From NCBI GenBank assembly GCA_032334055.1, contig JAUOZS010000001.1:744001-808000 (forward strand): a stretch of DNA of 64,000 nt, read 5' to 3'. Under the pieces are notes generated by a model, which saw only the letters and a list, made by a program, of their open reading frames with translations, did not search any database and had not been told where the DNA came from. Origin of the DNA: Selenomonadales bacterium 4137-cl (GTDB lineage Bacteria; Bacillota; Negativicutes; Sporomusales; UBA7701). The position numbers and the translations under genes are program-made. Each line of letters starts with the position of its first letter. Position 1 is the stretch's first letter. This document shows, piece after piece, positions 7,557-15,935 of this stretch.

Positions 7557-8828
7557 ATGAAAATTAAAAACATGAAGATTACCGACTTAAAGCCGGCAAA
7601 ATATAACCCGCGCAAGGATTTAAAACCTGGCGATGTGGAATACGAACAGCTCAAAAAGTCCATCCTCGCCTTCGGTTATGTGGACCCCATCATTGTCAAC
7701 TGCAGGAATAACGTGGTGATTGGCGGCCACCAGCGACTCAAGGTATTGGCTGAACTCGGAAACACGACAGTGGATGTCAGCGTTGTCGATCTGGACGAAA
7801 AAAACGAGAAAGCATTGAATGTGGCGCTCAACAAAATAAGCGGCGAGTGGGACATGCCGCTTCTCCAGGATATTTTGTTTGAACTGAACACCGACGGCTT
7901 TGAGCTGGATTCGATTGGCTTTAGTCTGGACGAATTAGCACAGTTTCACTTGGAAGAAGATGAAAGCGAAAGCGAAGCGTCGGAAGATGATTTTGACGTT
8001 GCCAAAGCTGTTGAGAATAGTAAAGAGCCGGTCAGCAAGCCCGGCGATCTATGGCTGCTCGGCCGGCATCGCCTTCTCTGCGGCGACGCCACCAGGGCGG
8101 AAGACGTCCGGCGCCTCATGGACGGCAAGCGGGCTTCCATGATTTGGACCGATCCGCCTTGGAACGTGGATTATGGCGCGAGCAAACACCCCTCCTGGAA
8201 ACCGAGGCAAATATTGAACGACAGTATGACGCCAGAAAAGTTTCACGACTTTTTGCTGGCGTCTTTTCGTAATATGCGGGCCGTCAGCGAAGCTGGGTGT
8301 ATGACTTATGTCGCAATGAGCGCCCAGGAATGGGGAAATCTCATGTCGGTTATGCACGAAGCCGGTTATCACTGGTCGTCAACAATAATTTGGGTAAAAG
8401 ACTCGCTGGTGCTTTCCCGCAAGGACTATCATACTCAATATGAACCGATTTGGTACGGCTGGGTGGAAGGAACACGGCTTTGCCCATTGGAGGACAGAAA
8501 GCAAAGCGATGTGTGGGAAATTACCCGGCCGAAACGAAGCGACGAGCATCCGACCATGAAGCCGATATCCTTGGTAGCTCGGGCTATTCAGAACAGCAGC
8601 CGGGCCGGGGATATCGTGATTGACTTCTTTGGCGGTTCCGGTTCCACGCTAATCGCCGCCGAACAGACCGGGCGCGTCTGTTACACCTCGGAACTCGACC
8701 CGAAATACTGTGATGTGATTGTCGCCCGATATATAGCCCAGGCCGGCGACGACAGAGGCGTGTTTTTACTGCGGGACGGGGTAAAGAAGAGCCATGCGGA
8801 TGTTGCTGAGGAGAACTCAGCGGCATGA
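7557..8828 (+). CDS. ParB/Srx-domain DNA N-methyltransferase
   Basis: 423 residues from ATG 7557 (GGAAAGGGG upstream); the frame extends upstream but has no ribosome site there. Residues 1-100 form a ParB/Srx-type domain with the V-I-G-G-H-Q-R motif (55-60), a fold with NTPase or nuclease activity. Residues 165-415 are an N6-adenine or N4-cytosine methyltransferase with the catalytic D-P-P-W at 199-202 and the S-adenosylmethionine-binding D-F-F-G-G-S-G-S-T near 363, in circularly permuted (beta-class) order. Such fusions are typical of prophages. It probably methylates phage DNA against host restriction. The stop overlaps the next start by four bases. Confidence 0.92.
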   Translation: MKIKNMKITDLKPAKYNPRKDLKPGDVEYEQLKKSILAFGYVDPIIVNCRNNVVIGGHQRLKVLAELGNTTVDVSVVDLDEKNEKALNVALNKISGEWDMPLLQDILFELNTDGFELDSIGFSLDELAQFHLEEDESESEASEDDFDVAKAVENSKEPVSKPGDLWLLGRHRLLCGDATRAEDVRRLMDGKRASMIWTDPPWNVDYGASKHPSWKPRQILNDSMTPEKFHDFLLASFRNMRAVSEAGCMTYVAMSAQEWGNLMSVMHEAGYHWSSTIIWVKDSLVLSRKDYHTQYEPIWYGWVEGTRLCPLEDRKQSDVWEITRPKRSDEHPTMKPISLVARAIQNSSRAGDIVIDFFGGSGSTLIAAEQTGRVCYTSELDPKYCDVIVARYIAQAGDDRGVFLLRDGVKKSHADVAEENSAA

Positions 8829-9811
8829 TGACGGTCCTCGATCTTTGTTCCGGCATCGGCGGCTTCCGGCTGGGGCTTGAACTCGCCGGTCATAAATGCG
8901 TCGGTTACTGTGATAACGACAAGGCCGCCGTGCGGTCCTACCGGGCGATGTACAACACTGAAGGGGAGTGGTACGGCGATGACGTTACAAAACTCAAACC
9001 GGGAGACATCCCCCGTGCGGATATCTGGTGCTTTGGCTTCCCCTGCCAGGACGTCAGTTGTGCAAATGCGAACCGAAGAGGCCTCGCCGGTGAACGAAGT
9101 GGAATCTATTATTCGATTATTAACCTCGTCAAAGGCAAAGACGAAGAGGATAAGCCCACATACCTTCTCATTGAAAACGTTAAAAATTTGCTGCACATTC
9201 ATGACGGCCGGGACTTTGCCGAAGTTCTCGCTGAACTGGACGAGGCGGGGTATGATGCAATCTGGCAGGTTCTTAATTCTAAAGACTTTGGAGTCCCCCA
9301 AAGCAGAGAACGTGTGTTCATTATCGCAAATCTTAGAAGCCGAGGTCGACGAGAAATACTACCTGTCGCCGGAGAGAACGGCAATGCTCTTAAGCAAATT
9401 GTCGCCGGAATGCAAGGATACCGGGTCTATGACCCAAGCGGGGTAAGCGCTACTGTGACGAATGCCGGCGGCGGCCTTGACAAAGGGGCGGGACTGTATT
9501 TGGTCAGGCCGGTTATAGGCATTAACCGGCCTGGAAAACGCCAAAACGGGAGACTGTTTAAAAATCCGGACGAACCGATGTTCACTCTTACCGGGCAGGA
9601 TACCCACGGTGTGGCGATAGCGAATCCGGATTTCAGAATAAGGCGGCTTACGCCCAAAGAATGCTGGCGGCTGCAGGGCTTCCCGGATGAATTGTTCGAA
9701 AAGGCGCGGACCGTAAATCCGGAATCGCAGCTTCGCAAGCAGGCTGGAAACGCGGTGACGGTGAACGTCGCCTATGCAATCGCAAAAACTCTTCCTGAAG
9801 CACACAATTGA
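8825..9811 (+). CDS. DNA (cytosine-5-)-methyltransferase
   Basis: 328 residues, ATGA overlap with the previous gene. All key C5-methyltransferase motifs are present: D-L-C-S-G-I-G-G-F (motif I, 6-14), G-F-P-C-Q-D-V-S (motif IV, nucleophile Cys 74), E-N-V-K-N (motif VI, 117), P-Q-S-R-E-R-V-F-I (motif VIII), R-R-L-T-P-K-E-C-W-R-L-Q-G-F-P (motif IX) and Q-A-G-N-A-V-T-V-N-V (motif X). The target recognition segment between VIII and IX spans about 70 residues and is short, as in compact phage enzymes. With its neighbour it forms a two-enzyme epigenetic cassette. No restriction nuclease partner is seen. Confidence 0.95.
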   Translation: MMTVLDLCSGIGGFRLGLELAGHKCVGYCDNDKAAVRSYRAMYNTEGEWYGDDVTKLKPGDIPRADIWCFGFPCQDVSCANANRRGLAGERSGIYYSIINLVKGKDEEDKPTYLLIENVKNLLHIHDGRDFAEVLAELDEAGYDAIWQVLNSKDFGVPQSRERVFIIANLRSRGRREILPVAGENGNALKQIVAGMQGYRVYDPSGVSATVTNAGGGLDKGAGLYLVRPVIGINRPGKRQNGRLFKNPDEPMFTLTGQDTHGVAIANPDFRIRRLTPKECWRLQGFPDELFEKARTVNPESQLRKQAGNAVTVNVAYAIAKTLPEAHN

Positions 9812-9874
9812 CTTGCTTTCTGCGTGCGTGTCGATCTAACATGTCACTGACAAACGCACAAGGAGGGATTTTAC

Positions 9875-10702
9875 ATGAAAAAACACAGTTTTAAGTTTCA
9901 AATGCAGGTTGCCGGACGGGAAAGAAAAGAGGTTGCCGGAATTATCGCCGGCCACTTTGGTGCCCAAGCTGCCTACAAGGGCGCGCCGGGGTTCGAGTAT
10001 CTGATAGCAGAACCAACGGGTCGTGAATGGCTTGTCGACAAAGCCGGAATGATTATTACTCAAGGCGCGGAAGAAGATCATGTGACGGAAATGTTTGCAG
10101 TGCTCAAAGCACTCGAAGAGAACGGCGTGACGGTTGTAGGCCAGGCGGCGGTTAACATACCCACGGAGGGCCACAGCGGCGTGACACTCCGTAACCTCGT
10201 CAATATCCTGGCAAGCAAGGAGCGACTAATCGCCAAAGCGATGGGTACTCCCGGCATGGTCTTTATCACGCGGGAAATGGTCGAGGCGGTTAATACGGTG
10301 CGGTTGAAAACCGTCGAGGATTTTCTTGAAGCGGCAGGAAGTGAAGCCTTGCCGGGCTTTGTGATTACCAAGGACACCATCGCCTTACGCTGTTTCGCCG
10401 CCACGCTGAATCCGGAGGCTATTCAGGCATATATCCAGTTTGTCTTTGCGGTGAATAAAATGGCAATGGCCCAGAAACATTCCTCGCCACACGAGATGGA
10501 GCCGGATAATGAAAAGTACCATTTTCGCGTCTGGCTGCTGAGGCTGGGCTTTATTGGCGACGAATACCGCGTTGCCAGGAAACTGTTTTTGGACAGGTTA
10601 TCCGGCAATGGGTCCTTCAAAACGGTTGAACAAGCCGAGGAAGCAGTCAAAAAGCGTAAGCTGCGGCGGACGAAGAGCTCCATAGGGGAGGTGGCGGGAT
10701 GA
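9875..10702 (+). CDS. Conserved phage protein, 'virulence-related' type
   Basis: 275 residues, ATG 9875 after AAGGAGGG. The N-terminus (FKFQMQVAGRERKEVAGIIA ... G-x-P-x-F-E-Y-x-I ... W-x-V-D-K-x-G) recalls Clostridia prophage proteins commonly labelled virulence-related or amidoligase-associated; the label has no proven meaning. The C-terminal 80 residues are helical and basic, ending KKRKLRRTKSS. No amidoligase gene is adjacent here. The next small gene overlaps its stop by four bases. Confidence 0.7.
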   Translation: MKKHSFKFQMQVAGRERKEVAGIIAGHFGAQAAYKGAPGFEYLIAEPTGREWLVDKAGMIITQGAEEDHVTEMFAVLKALEENGVTVVGQAAVNIPTEGHSGVTLRNLVNILASKERLIAKAMGTPGMVFITREMVEAVNTVRLKTVEDFLEAAGSEALPGFVITKDTIALRCFAATLNPEAIQAYIQFVFAVNKMAMAQKHSSPHEMEPDNEKYHFRVWLLRLGFIGDEYRVARKLFLDRLSGNGSFKTVEQAEEAVKKRKLRRTKSSIGEVAG

Positions 10703-10893
10703 AGTACGCCAAGGGAACGATTTTTGGGGCTAACGACGAGACATACATGCTGGTCGGCAAAATGTATTGCGGTCTCGGGGTTGACGGGTATGTACTGGCC
10801 CCTCAAGACGCTAAAAACACCGAGGTTCTGGTTTACACAGCAGAAGAGATCGAAGAAGGAATTGAAGCAGGCTGGTTAACGATAAAATGCTAA
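10699..10893 (+). CDS. Small conserved phage protein
   Basis: 64 residues; ATG 10699 is coupled to the preceding gene (ATGA) and has GGGAGGTGG upstream. Beta-rich, acidic C-terminal half (TAEEIEEGIEAGWLTIKC). It commonly travels with the preceding protein type in Bacillota prophages. Function unknown. Confidence 0.7.
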   Translation: MKYAKGTIFGANDETYMLVGKMYCGLGVDGYVLAPQDAKNTEVLVYTAEEIEEGIEAGWLTIKC

Positions 10894-10895
10894 GT

Positions 10896-10947
10896 AATAC
10901 AAAGCAACACTAGGAAGCCGAACGGCTTCCTAGTGTTGCTTTGTATT
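10896..10947. repeat. 25-bp perfect inverted repeat before the terminase genes
   Basis: Two 25-base arms (10896-10920 and 10923-10947) are exact complements separated by only AA; the tip is GAAGCCG-AA-CGGCTTC. No T tract follows on the plus strand, so it is not a classical terminator. Its place directly upstream of terS, where cos or pac sites usually lie, makes a packaging-related or transcription-insulating role possible. Confidence 0.75.
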
Positions 10948-10973
10948 GCCGGGAAAAAAGGCGGCGTGAAGAA

Positions 10974-11327
10974 ATGCAACAAAAAAGATTAAATTTAAAC
11001 GAGCAGGCGGCTGAGATTCTGCGTATTGCCGAGAAACGCGGCGTCGAGCAGAATTTCTTTTTCATAACCACGTTTAAGCGTTATCAGGTGCAGCTTAAGA
11101 TTCTGAACGAACTGGAAAAAACGATCAACGAGGATGGCGTGCTGGTGACTAAGGAGTATGTGAAAGGCCGTGAAAACGTCTATAGTCACCCGGCCATCGC
11201 CGACTATAACAAAACGGTTGACAGCTCGAACCGGACGGTGGCCACGCTGGTTAAAATCATCACCACGCTCCGGCATGGCGATAAAGAGGAAGAGGACGAA
11301 CTGCTCGCGTTCTTGCGTAAACATTAA
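10974..11327 (+). CDS. terS: Phage terminase small subunit, P27 family
   Basis: 117 residues from ATG 10974. The C-terminal half Y-V-K-G-R-E-N-V-Y-S-H-P-A-I-A-D-Y-N-K-T followed by a helix (TVATLVKIITTL) is diagnostic of the P27 small terminase family. It recognises the packaging site on concatemeric phage DNA and recruits the large subunit encoded 12 bases downstream. The ribosome site (AAAAAAGG) is weak and about eleven bases away; upstream TTG codons would place the start inside the inverted repeat, so ATG 10974 is preferred. Confidence 0.9.
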   Translation: MQQKRLNLNEQAAEILRIAEKRGVEQNFFFITTFKRYQVQLKILNELEKTINEDGVLVTKEYVKGRENVYSHPAIADYNKTVDSSNRTVATLVKIITTLRHGDKEEEDELLAFLRKH

Positions 11328-11339
11328 AGGTGGTCGCCT

Positions 11340-13013
11340 ATGACCTACTTGGAGGAATATGCAAGAAAGGTTTTGTCAGGTGAAATCGTCGCCTGCCACC
11401 GAATCAAACAGGTCTATAGGCTGCTGCTGGACAAGCTGCTCCAGCCGGAAAAATACGATCCCTGGGTTTTTAATGAAAAGCTGACCGAGAAGCCGATCGA
11501 CTTTATCGAAACCTTTTGCAAGCAGGCCCAGGGGAAGATGGGAACGCCGATCAAGCTGGAACTGTTCCAGAAGGCAAAGCTTCAGGCCATCTTCGGCTTT
11601 GTCCATAAAGAAACCCGGTTCCGTCAATATAACGAATGCCTGACGATTGAGGGACGGAAAAACGGTAAATCATCGGAATGCGCGGCCGTCAACCTATACC
11701 TATTGATGGCCGACGGCGAAGGCGCTCCGGAAATCTACAACATCGCCACCATGCTGGACCAGGCCAAGATCGGTTTTGAATACTCCTATAAAATGGTAAA
11801 ACAGTCGCCCATGCTGCGGAAGCATATCCGCAAGCGCATCAGCGACCTTTATTTTCCCCACAACATGGGGATCATCAAGCCCCTGGCCAGCAACTCGAAC
11901 AGCCTGGACGGCCTGAACGCCCACGGCGTCACGATCGACGAACTGTCGGCCATCAAGAACCGCGACATTTACGACCTTATGAAGCAGTCCATGTCGGCCC
12001 GCCAGCAGCCGCTGCTTTTTTGCATAACGACCAACGGCTTTGTCCGGGACGGCATTTTTGATGCCCAGTATGACTACGCCTGCAATGTCCTTGACGGGAA
12101 GGTTGAGGATGACCGGTTTCTGCCGTTCATCTACGAGCTTGACAGCAAGGATGAATGGGATAAAGAGGAATGCTGGATCAAGGCCAATCCGGGACTGGGC
12201 ACCATCAAGTCCATTCAGTTTCTTCGCGAGTGTGTTGCCAAGGCGAAAAATGATCCTGCATTCAAGCCCACGGTCATGGTTAAGGACTTCAACATGAAGG
12301 AGAACTCCTCCTCGGCATGGCTGACCTGGGATGAGATCGACAGCCAGGAAGAGTTCGATTTTCGCGGCATGGGATTCCGTTACGGTGTTGGCGGATTCGA
12401 CGCTTCCGAGACGACCGACCTGACGGCGGCCAAGGTTTTGTGCATGCGGCCCGGCGACAACAAGATCTATGTGAAATCAATGTACTGGATTCCGGAAGAA
12501 GTCCTCCGCCAAATGGATGCGGACGGAAACCGGCGCGAACGCGACAACGTCCCCTACCTGCTCTGGGAAAAGCAGGGCCTGCTCCGGACGACGCCGGGCA
12601 ATAAAATCGACAAGCATTGTATTCTGGAATGGTTTATGGAACTGCGGGACAAGGATGACGTCTACGTTCCGTGGATTGGCTACGACCCGTGGCACATTGA
12701 GGATGCGCTCCTGAATGAATTCATAGCCGAGTTCGGGCGGGAAAGCATGATCAAAATCCGGCAGGGCGTGCAGACCTTGTCCTATCCGATGAAGTCGCTT
12801 AAGGGCGACCTGGCGGCTAAAAAGATAGTGTTTAATAAAAATCCCATCGATATGTGGAATCTTTCGAACCTGGAAATCAGGACCGACATAAACGGAAACA
12901 TCCAGCCGGTGAAAGGCAAGGACAACCGCAAAAGAATCGACGGCGCCATGGCACTTATCGATGCCTATATTGTGCTGCACGACAAGATGGACGAATACAG
13001 CAATCTGATTTGA
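11340..13013 (+). CDS. terL: Phage terminase large subunit
   Basis: 557 residues, ATG 11340 after AAAGGTGG. ATPase half: Walker A G-R-K-N-G-K-S at 105-111 and Walker B V-T-I-D-E-L at 200-205 with the adjacent catalytic Glu. Nuclease half: G-G-F-D-A-S-E-T-T-D (near 353) and G-Y-D-P-W-H (near 444) supply RNase H-fold acidic residues. This is the HK97-like (Terminase_1) class, which usually makes cohesive ends. It cuts and pumps DNA into the prohead through the portal encoded nearby. Full length for the family. Confidence 0.96.
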   Translation: MTYLEEYARKVLSGEIVACHRIKQVYRLLLDKLLQPEKYDPWVFNEKLTEKPIDFIETFCKQAQGKMGTPIKLELFQKAKLQAIFGFVHKETRFRQYNECLTIEGRKNGKSSECAAVNLYLLMADGEGAPEIYNIATMLDQAKIGFEYSYKMVKQSPMLRKHIRKRISDLYFPHNMGIIKPLASNSNSLDGLNAHGVTIDELSAIKNRDIYDLMKQSMSARQQPLLFCITTNGFVRDGIFDAQYDYACNVLDGKVEDDRFLPFIYELDSKDEWDKEECWIKANPGLGTIKSIQFLRECVAKAKNDPAFKPTVMVKDFNMKENSSSAWLTWDEIDSQEEFDFRGMGFRYGVGGFDASETTDLTAAKVLCMRPGDNKIYVKSMYWIPEEVLRQMDADGNRRERDNVPYLLWEKQGLLRTTPGNKIDKHCILEWFMELRDKDDVYVPWIGYDPWHIEDALLNEFIAEFGRESMIKIRQGVQTLSYPMKSLKGDLAAKKIVFNKNPIDMWNLSNLEIRTDINGNIQPVKGKDNRKRIDGAMALIDAYIVLHDKMDEYSNLI

Positions 13014-13023
13014 GGTGATGTTT

Positions 13024-13233
13024 ATGTGTGATGAACTGATCAACCGTTGGGCCAGGCACATCTCTTTTTCGTATGGCCGGATCTCGGCATATGTCGCGCG
13101 CACCGGGGCCGGTACTCCGGAAGAGGTGCTGGTCTATAACATTATAGAAGCTGCCGCAGTGAATATTGACCCGGATATCCTGGGGGCTGCGCAACCGGTC
13201 CTGGAGGACTTCTGTGGCACAGGAGTTCTCTAG
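13024..13233 (+). CDS. Small phage protein between terL and HNH genes
   Basis: 69 residues, ATG 13024, six bases after GAGGTGAT. Helical, with Cys near both ends, no recognised domain. It overlaps the HNH gene by 20 bases, so the two are probably co-translated. Confidence 0.6.
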   Translation: MCDELINRWARHISFSYGRISAYVARTGAGTPEEVLVYNIIEAAAVNIDPDILGAAQPVLEDFCGTGVL

Positions 13234-13513
13234 GGCTTTTTATCGGTCGGCAGCCTGGCTGAAATGTCGCGCGGCCTACATCGCGTCGGTGTTTTATTGC
13301 TGCGAGCTTTGTAAAGAGGCGGTTGGAACAAGCGGAATTTTACACCATAAGATTAGCCTCTGCCCTGAAAATATAAACGACCCCAATATCACGCTTAACT
13401 GGGATCATCTTGAGTATTTATGCGTTCGGTGTCACAACCAAACCCACTCCGACAACCTTCCCGTCCGGAACGACGTCAAATTCGACGGCCAGGGGAATTT
13501 AGTGAGGCGGTGA
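13214..13513 (+). CDS. HNH endonuclease
   Basis: 99 residues from GTG 13214, six bases after GGAGG. Contains F-Y-R-S-A-A-W-L-K-C-R, then C-E-L-C, L-H-H-K-I (catalytic His), N-W-D-H-L-E-Y-L-C-V-R-C-H-N-Q-T-H, i.e. the two Cys pairs of the zinc site and the H-N-H core. HNH proteins located next to terminase genes are a feature of cos-type phages, where they assist terminase in cutting cos (established for HK97 gp74). This one probably does the same. Confidence 0.92.
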   Translation: MAQEFSRAFYRSAAWLKCRAAYIASVFYCCELCKEAVGTSGILHHKISLCPENINDPNITLNWDHLEYLCVRCHNQTHSDNLPVRNDVKFDGQGNLVRR

Positions 13514-13523
13514 TGAATCGGGA

Positions 13524-14813
13524 ATGCAATTGAGGAATATGTTCAACGCTGTTTTTGGGAAAAAGCAGCCGCCCACGAATGTGACCCAATACAGATTCTT
13601 GAATGACTTTTCGCCGCTCTTTTCGTCCGTCAACGGCAATTTTTACGATAATGATGTTGTCCGGACCTGTATTGACGCCATTGCCAGAAACGCGGCGAAG
13701 CTGAAGCCTAAACACATCAGGCGCGTGAGCGGCCAGGTCCTGCAGGTATCGGACGATCTGCAATGGCTTCTGGAGATCCGGCCTAACCCCTATATGTCGT
13801 CTTACGACTTCATTTACAAAGTGGTTAGCCAGCTCTACACCAACAACAACTCGTTCGTCTACATTCAAACGGATGCAATAGGTAAAATAACCGGCCTATA
13901 CCCGCTGTCGTATTCCTCGATTGAGTTCGTGGAGTATGAAGGGGAGTTATTCTGCCGGTTTTATTTTTTGACGGGCTTTAGGATGACGGTGCCATATACT
14001 GATCTGATCCATCTCAGGCGCCATTTCAACTCTGATGACATCTTCGGGGAGAGCAACCAAAGACCTTTCAAGCCGACCCTTTCGCTGATCCAGACGGTCA
14101 ACGAGGGGATCATCAACGCGATAAAATCCAGCGCCCGGCTGAGAGGATTTTTGAAGTTTACGCAAACGCTCCGGCCGGAAGATTTGAAGGCCCAGCGGGA
14201 CAAGTTCGTCGCCGACTACCTGTCGATCAACAATGACGGCGGCATCGGCGCCATAGACGCCAAGGCCGACTTTACGCCGGTCGAAATGAACGGCAAAATG
14301 GTGGACGACAAGCAGATGGCCGTGATTCGCGACAATGCCTACAGGTATTTCGGGGTAAACGAGAACATCATCAAGGCCGATTATACCGAAGACCAATGGA
14401 ACGCCTTTTATGAGAGCGTCCTGGAGCCGATCGCCGTCCAGCTTTCGCTGGAATTTACGGAGAAGTGCTTCACCGACCGGGAGAAGGGGTTCGGCAACGA
14501 GATCATTTTTGAGGCCAACCGGCTCCAGTACGCCAGCAACACCACTAAAATCAATCTATTGCAGTACCTGATGCCGATGGGCATCTTTTCTATCAACGAT
14601 GCTCTCGAAATGTTCAGCATGCCGCCGGTGGAAGACGGCGACCGAAGGATTTTTTCTTTGAACTACGTCAACGCCAGGCTGGCCGACACCTACCAAACGG
14701 GAGCGCCGGCACCTGCAGCAAACCAGGATAAAGACACAGGAGGCGATACGAATGGGGGAAAAACGCAAGAAGGAGATGCGCCTGGCGGAGATGCGGGCGA
14801 TTCCGCAGACTGA
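13524..14813 (+). CDS. Phage portal protein, HK97/SPP1-like
   Basis: 429 residues. The segment V-R-T-C-I-D-A-I-A-R-N-A-A-K-L near residue 46, P-N-P-Y-M-S-S-Y-D-F (near 91) and the later D-K-Q-M-A-V-I-R-D-N-A-Y-R-Y-F-G-V ... L-E-P-I-A-V-Q-L-S-L-E are typical of HK97-family portals, with a disordered Gly/Asp-rich tail. ATG 13524 has a close GGGA; ATG 13539 (after TGAGG) is an alternative start. It forms the dodecameric DNA channel at one capsid vertex. The protease gene starts 62 bases before its stop. Confidence 0.93.
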   Translation: MQLRNMFNAVFGKKQPPTNVTQYRFLNDFSPLFSSVNGNFYDNDVVRTCIDAIARNAAKLKPKHIRRVSGQVLQVSDDLQWLLEIRPNPYMSSYDFIYKVVSQLYTNNNSFVYIQTDAIGKITGLYPLSYSSIEFVEYEGELFCRFYFLTGFRMTVPYTDLIHLRRHFNSDDIFGESNQRPFKPTLSLIQTVNEGIINAIKSSARLRGFLKFTQTLRPEDLKAQRDKFVADYLSINNDGGIGAIDAKADFTPVEMNGKMVDDKQMAVIRDNAYRYFGVNENIIKADYTEDQWNAFYESVLEPIAVQLSLEFTEKCFTDREKGFGNEIIFEANRLQYASNTTKINLLQYLMPMGIFSINDALEMFSMPPVEDGDRRIFSLNYVNARLADTYQTGAPAPAANQDKDTGGDTNGGKTQEGDAPGGDAGDSAD

Positions 14814-15801
14814 GGAACAGCAGGACATGATTGTCGACGGTTATGCGATCGTCTTTGAGCAGCCGACGATCCTGTGGACCGACCCGGATACCGGCAAGGA
14901 ATATAAAGAGATTATTTCACGCGGGGCGCTGGACGGGGTGGACTTGTCGGATGTTCCGTTCAAGTACAACCACAGCGATTCCCTGATGATTATGGCCCGG
15001 TCCCGGAATAAAACGCTGACGCTGACACCTGATGATTACGGTCTCCGGGTAAGCGCCATCCTGGCGCCGACCACGGCCGGCAAAGACCTATATACATTAA
15101 TCCAACGGGGCGACATCAACAAGATGTCGTTTGCTTTTTATGTGGCGGACGACGAATACGACCGGAACACTTCCACCCGGCGGATCAATAAGTTTGCCGC
15201 CATCGGCGACGTTTCGGCAGTGGACGCGCCGGCGTACGAACAGACAACACTCTCGGCCCGGTCGTATTGCGAGGGTCGGAAAGCCGCGGACGAACTGCTG
15301 GAAAAGGAACAACAGGCGGCTGAAAAAAAGAAGCTGCTATTCCAGAAGTATTTCGAGAGCCACCGCGCCATTCCGTATGTGAAAACCGGGACCGTGGATG
15401 AACCATGGGATGGGGCGAAAATGCGGGCGAACCTCAAAGCCGGCCCGGACGTGAAAGCTGATTATTACCGGCAGGCATTCGCCTGGGTAGACCAGGATGC
15501 GAATCCGGACGCCAAGGGTTCCTATAAATTCATTCACCATGATGTTTCGGACGGCGGCGCCATCGGTCCGGCCAACATCAAAGGCTGTCAGACCGGCATC
15601 GCGGTCCTGAACGGCAGTATGGGCGGTTCGAAAATCCCCGACGAGGACCGTCAGGGAGTCTATGAACACCTGGCCGCACACCTTCGGGACGCCAAGGTCG
15701 AACCTGACGAACTCAGGAGTACGGGCAATTGCAATAACGAAGACGAGGACATGAACATGGACCTTCGCCGGAAATTGTTGATTATAAAAACCTATTTGTA
15801 A
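14752..15801 (+). CDS. HK97-family prohead protease with extra C-terminal domain
   Basis: 349 residues, ATG 14752 eight bases after AGGAGG. Residues 1-170 are a U35 prohead protease: Y-N-H-S-D (His near 81) and K-M-S-F-A-F-Y-V (Ser near 125) give the catalytic pair, followed by D-V-S-A-V-D-x-P-A-Y. After a charged helix (LLEKEQQAAEKKKLLFQKYF) an extra domain of about 140 residues follows, with D-E-P-W-D-G, A-W-V-D-Q-D ... G-S-Y-K-F-I-H-H, G-x-A-N-I-K-G-C and Y-E-H-L-A-A-H-L-R-D-A. Most prohead proteases end near 200 residues, so this is a fusion. It trims the capsid delta domain during maturation. Confidence 0.92.
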   Translation: MGEKRKKEMRLAEMRAIPQTEEQQDMIVDGYAIVFEQPTILWTDPDTGKEYKEIISRGALDGVDLSDVPFKYNHSDSLMIMARSRNKTLTLTPDDYGLRVSAILAPTTAGKDLYTLIQRGDINKMSFAFYVADDEYDRNTSTRRINKFAAIGDVSAVDAPAYEQTTLSARSYCEGRKAADELLEKEQQAAEKKKLLFQKYFESHRAIPYVKTGTVDEPWDGAKMRANLKAGPDVKADYYRQAFAWVDQDANPDAKGSYKFIHHDVSDGGAIGPANIKGCQTGIAVLNGSMGGSKIPDEDRQGVYEHLAAHLRDAKVEPDELRSTGNCNNEDEDMNMDLRRKLLIIKTYL

Positions 15802-15805
15802 AACT

Positions 15806-15827
15806 GCGGCCGGATGGCTGCTTTTTT
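15806..15827 (+). terminator. Weak terminator or attenuator before the capsid gene
   Basis: GCGGCC and GGCTGC (one G-U pair) around a GGAT loop are followed by six T residues. Placed between protease and capsid genes it would only partly stop transcription, perhaps setting their ratio. Confidence 0.4.
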
Positions 15828-15935
15828 AATGCCTTAAACCGCGAAGCTGGATAGCCTAGCGGGCGCGCTGGACAGGGCGTGGCGGATTCGATCCGATTCG
15901 ATAACAAAATCGCAACTTGGAGGTAAGCACTCAAT

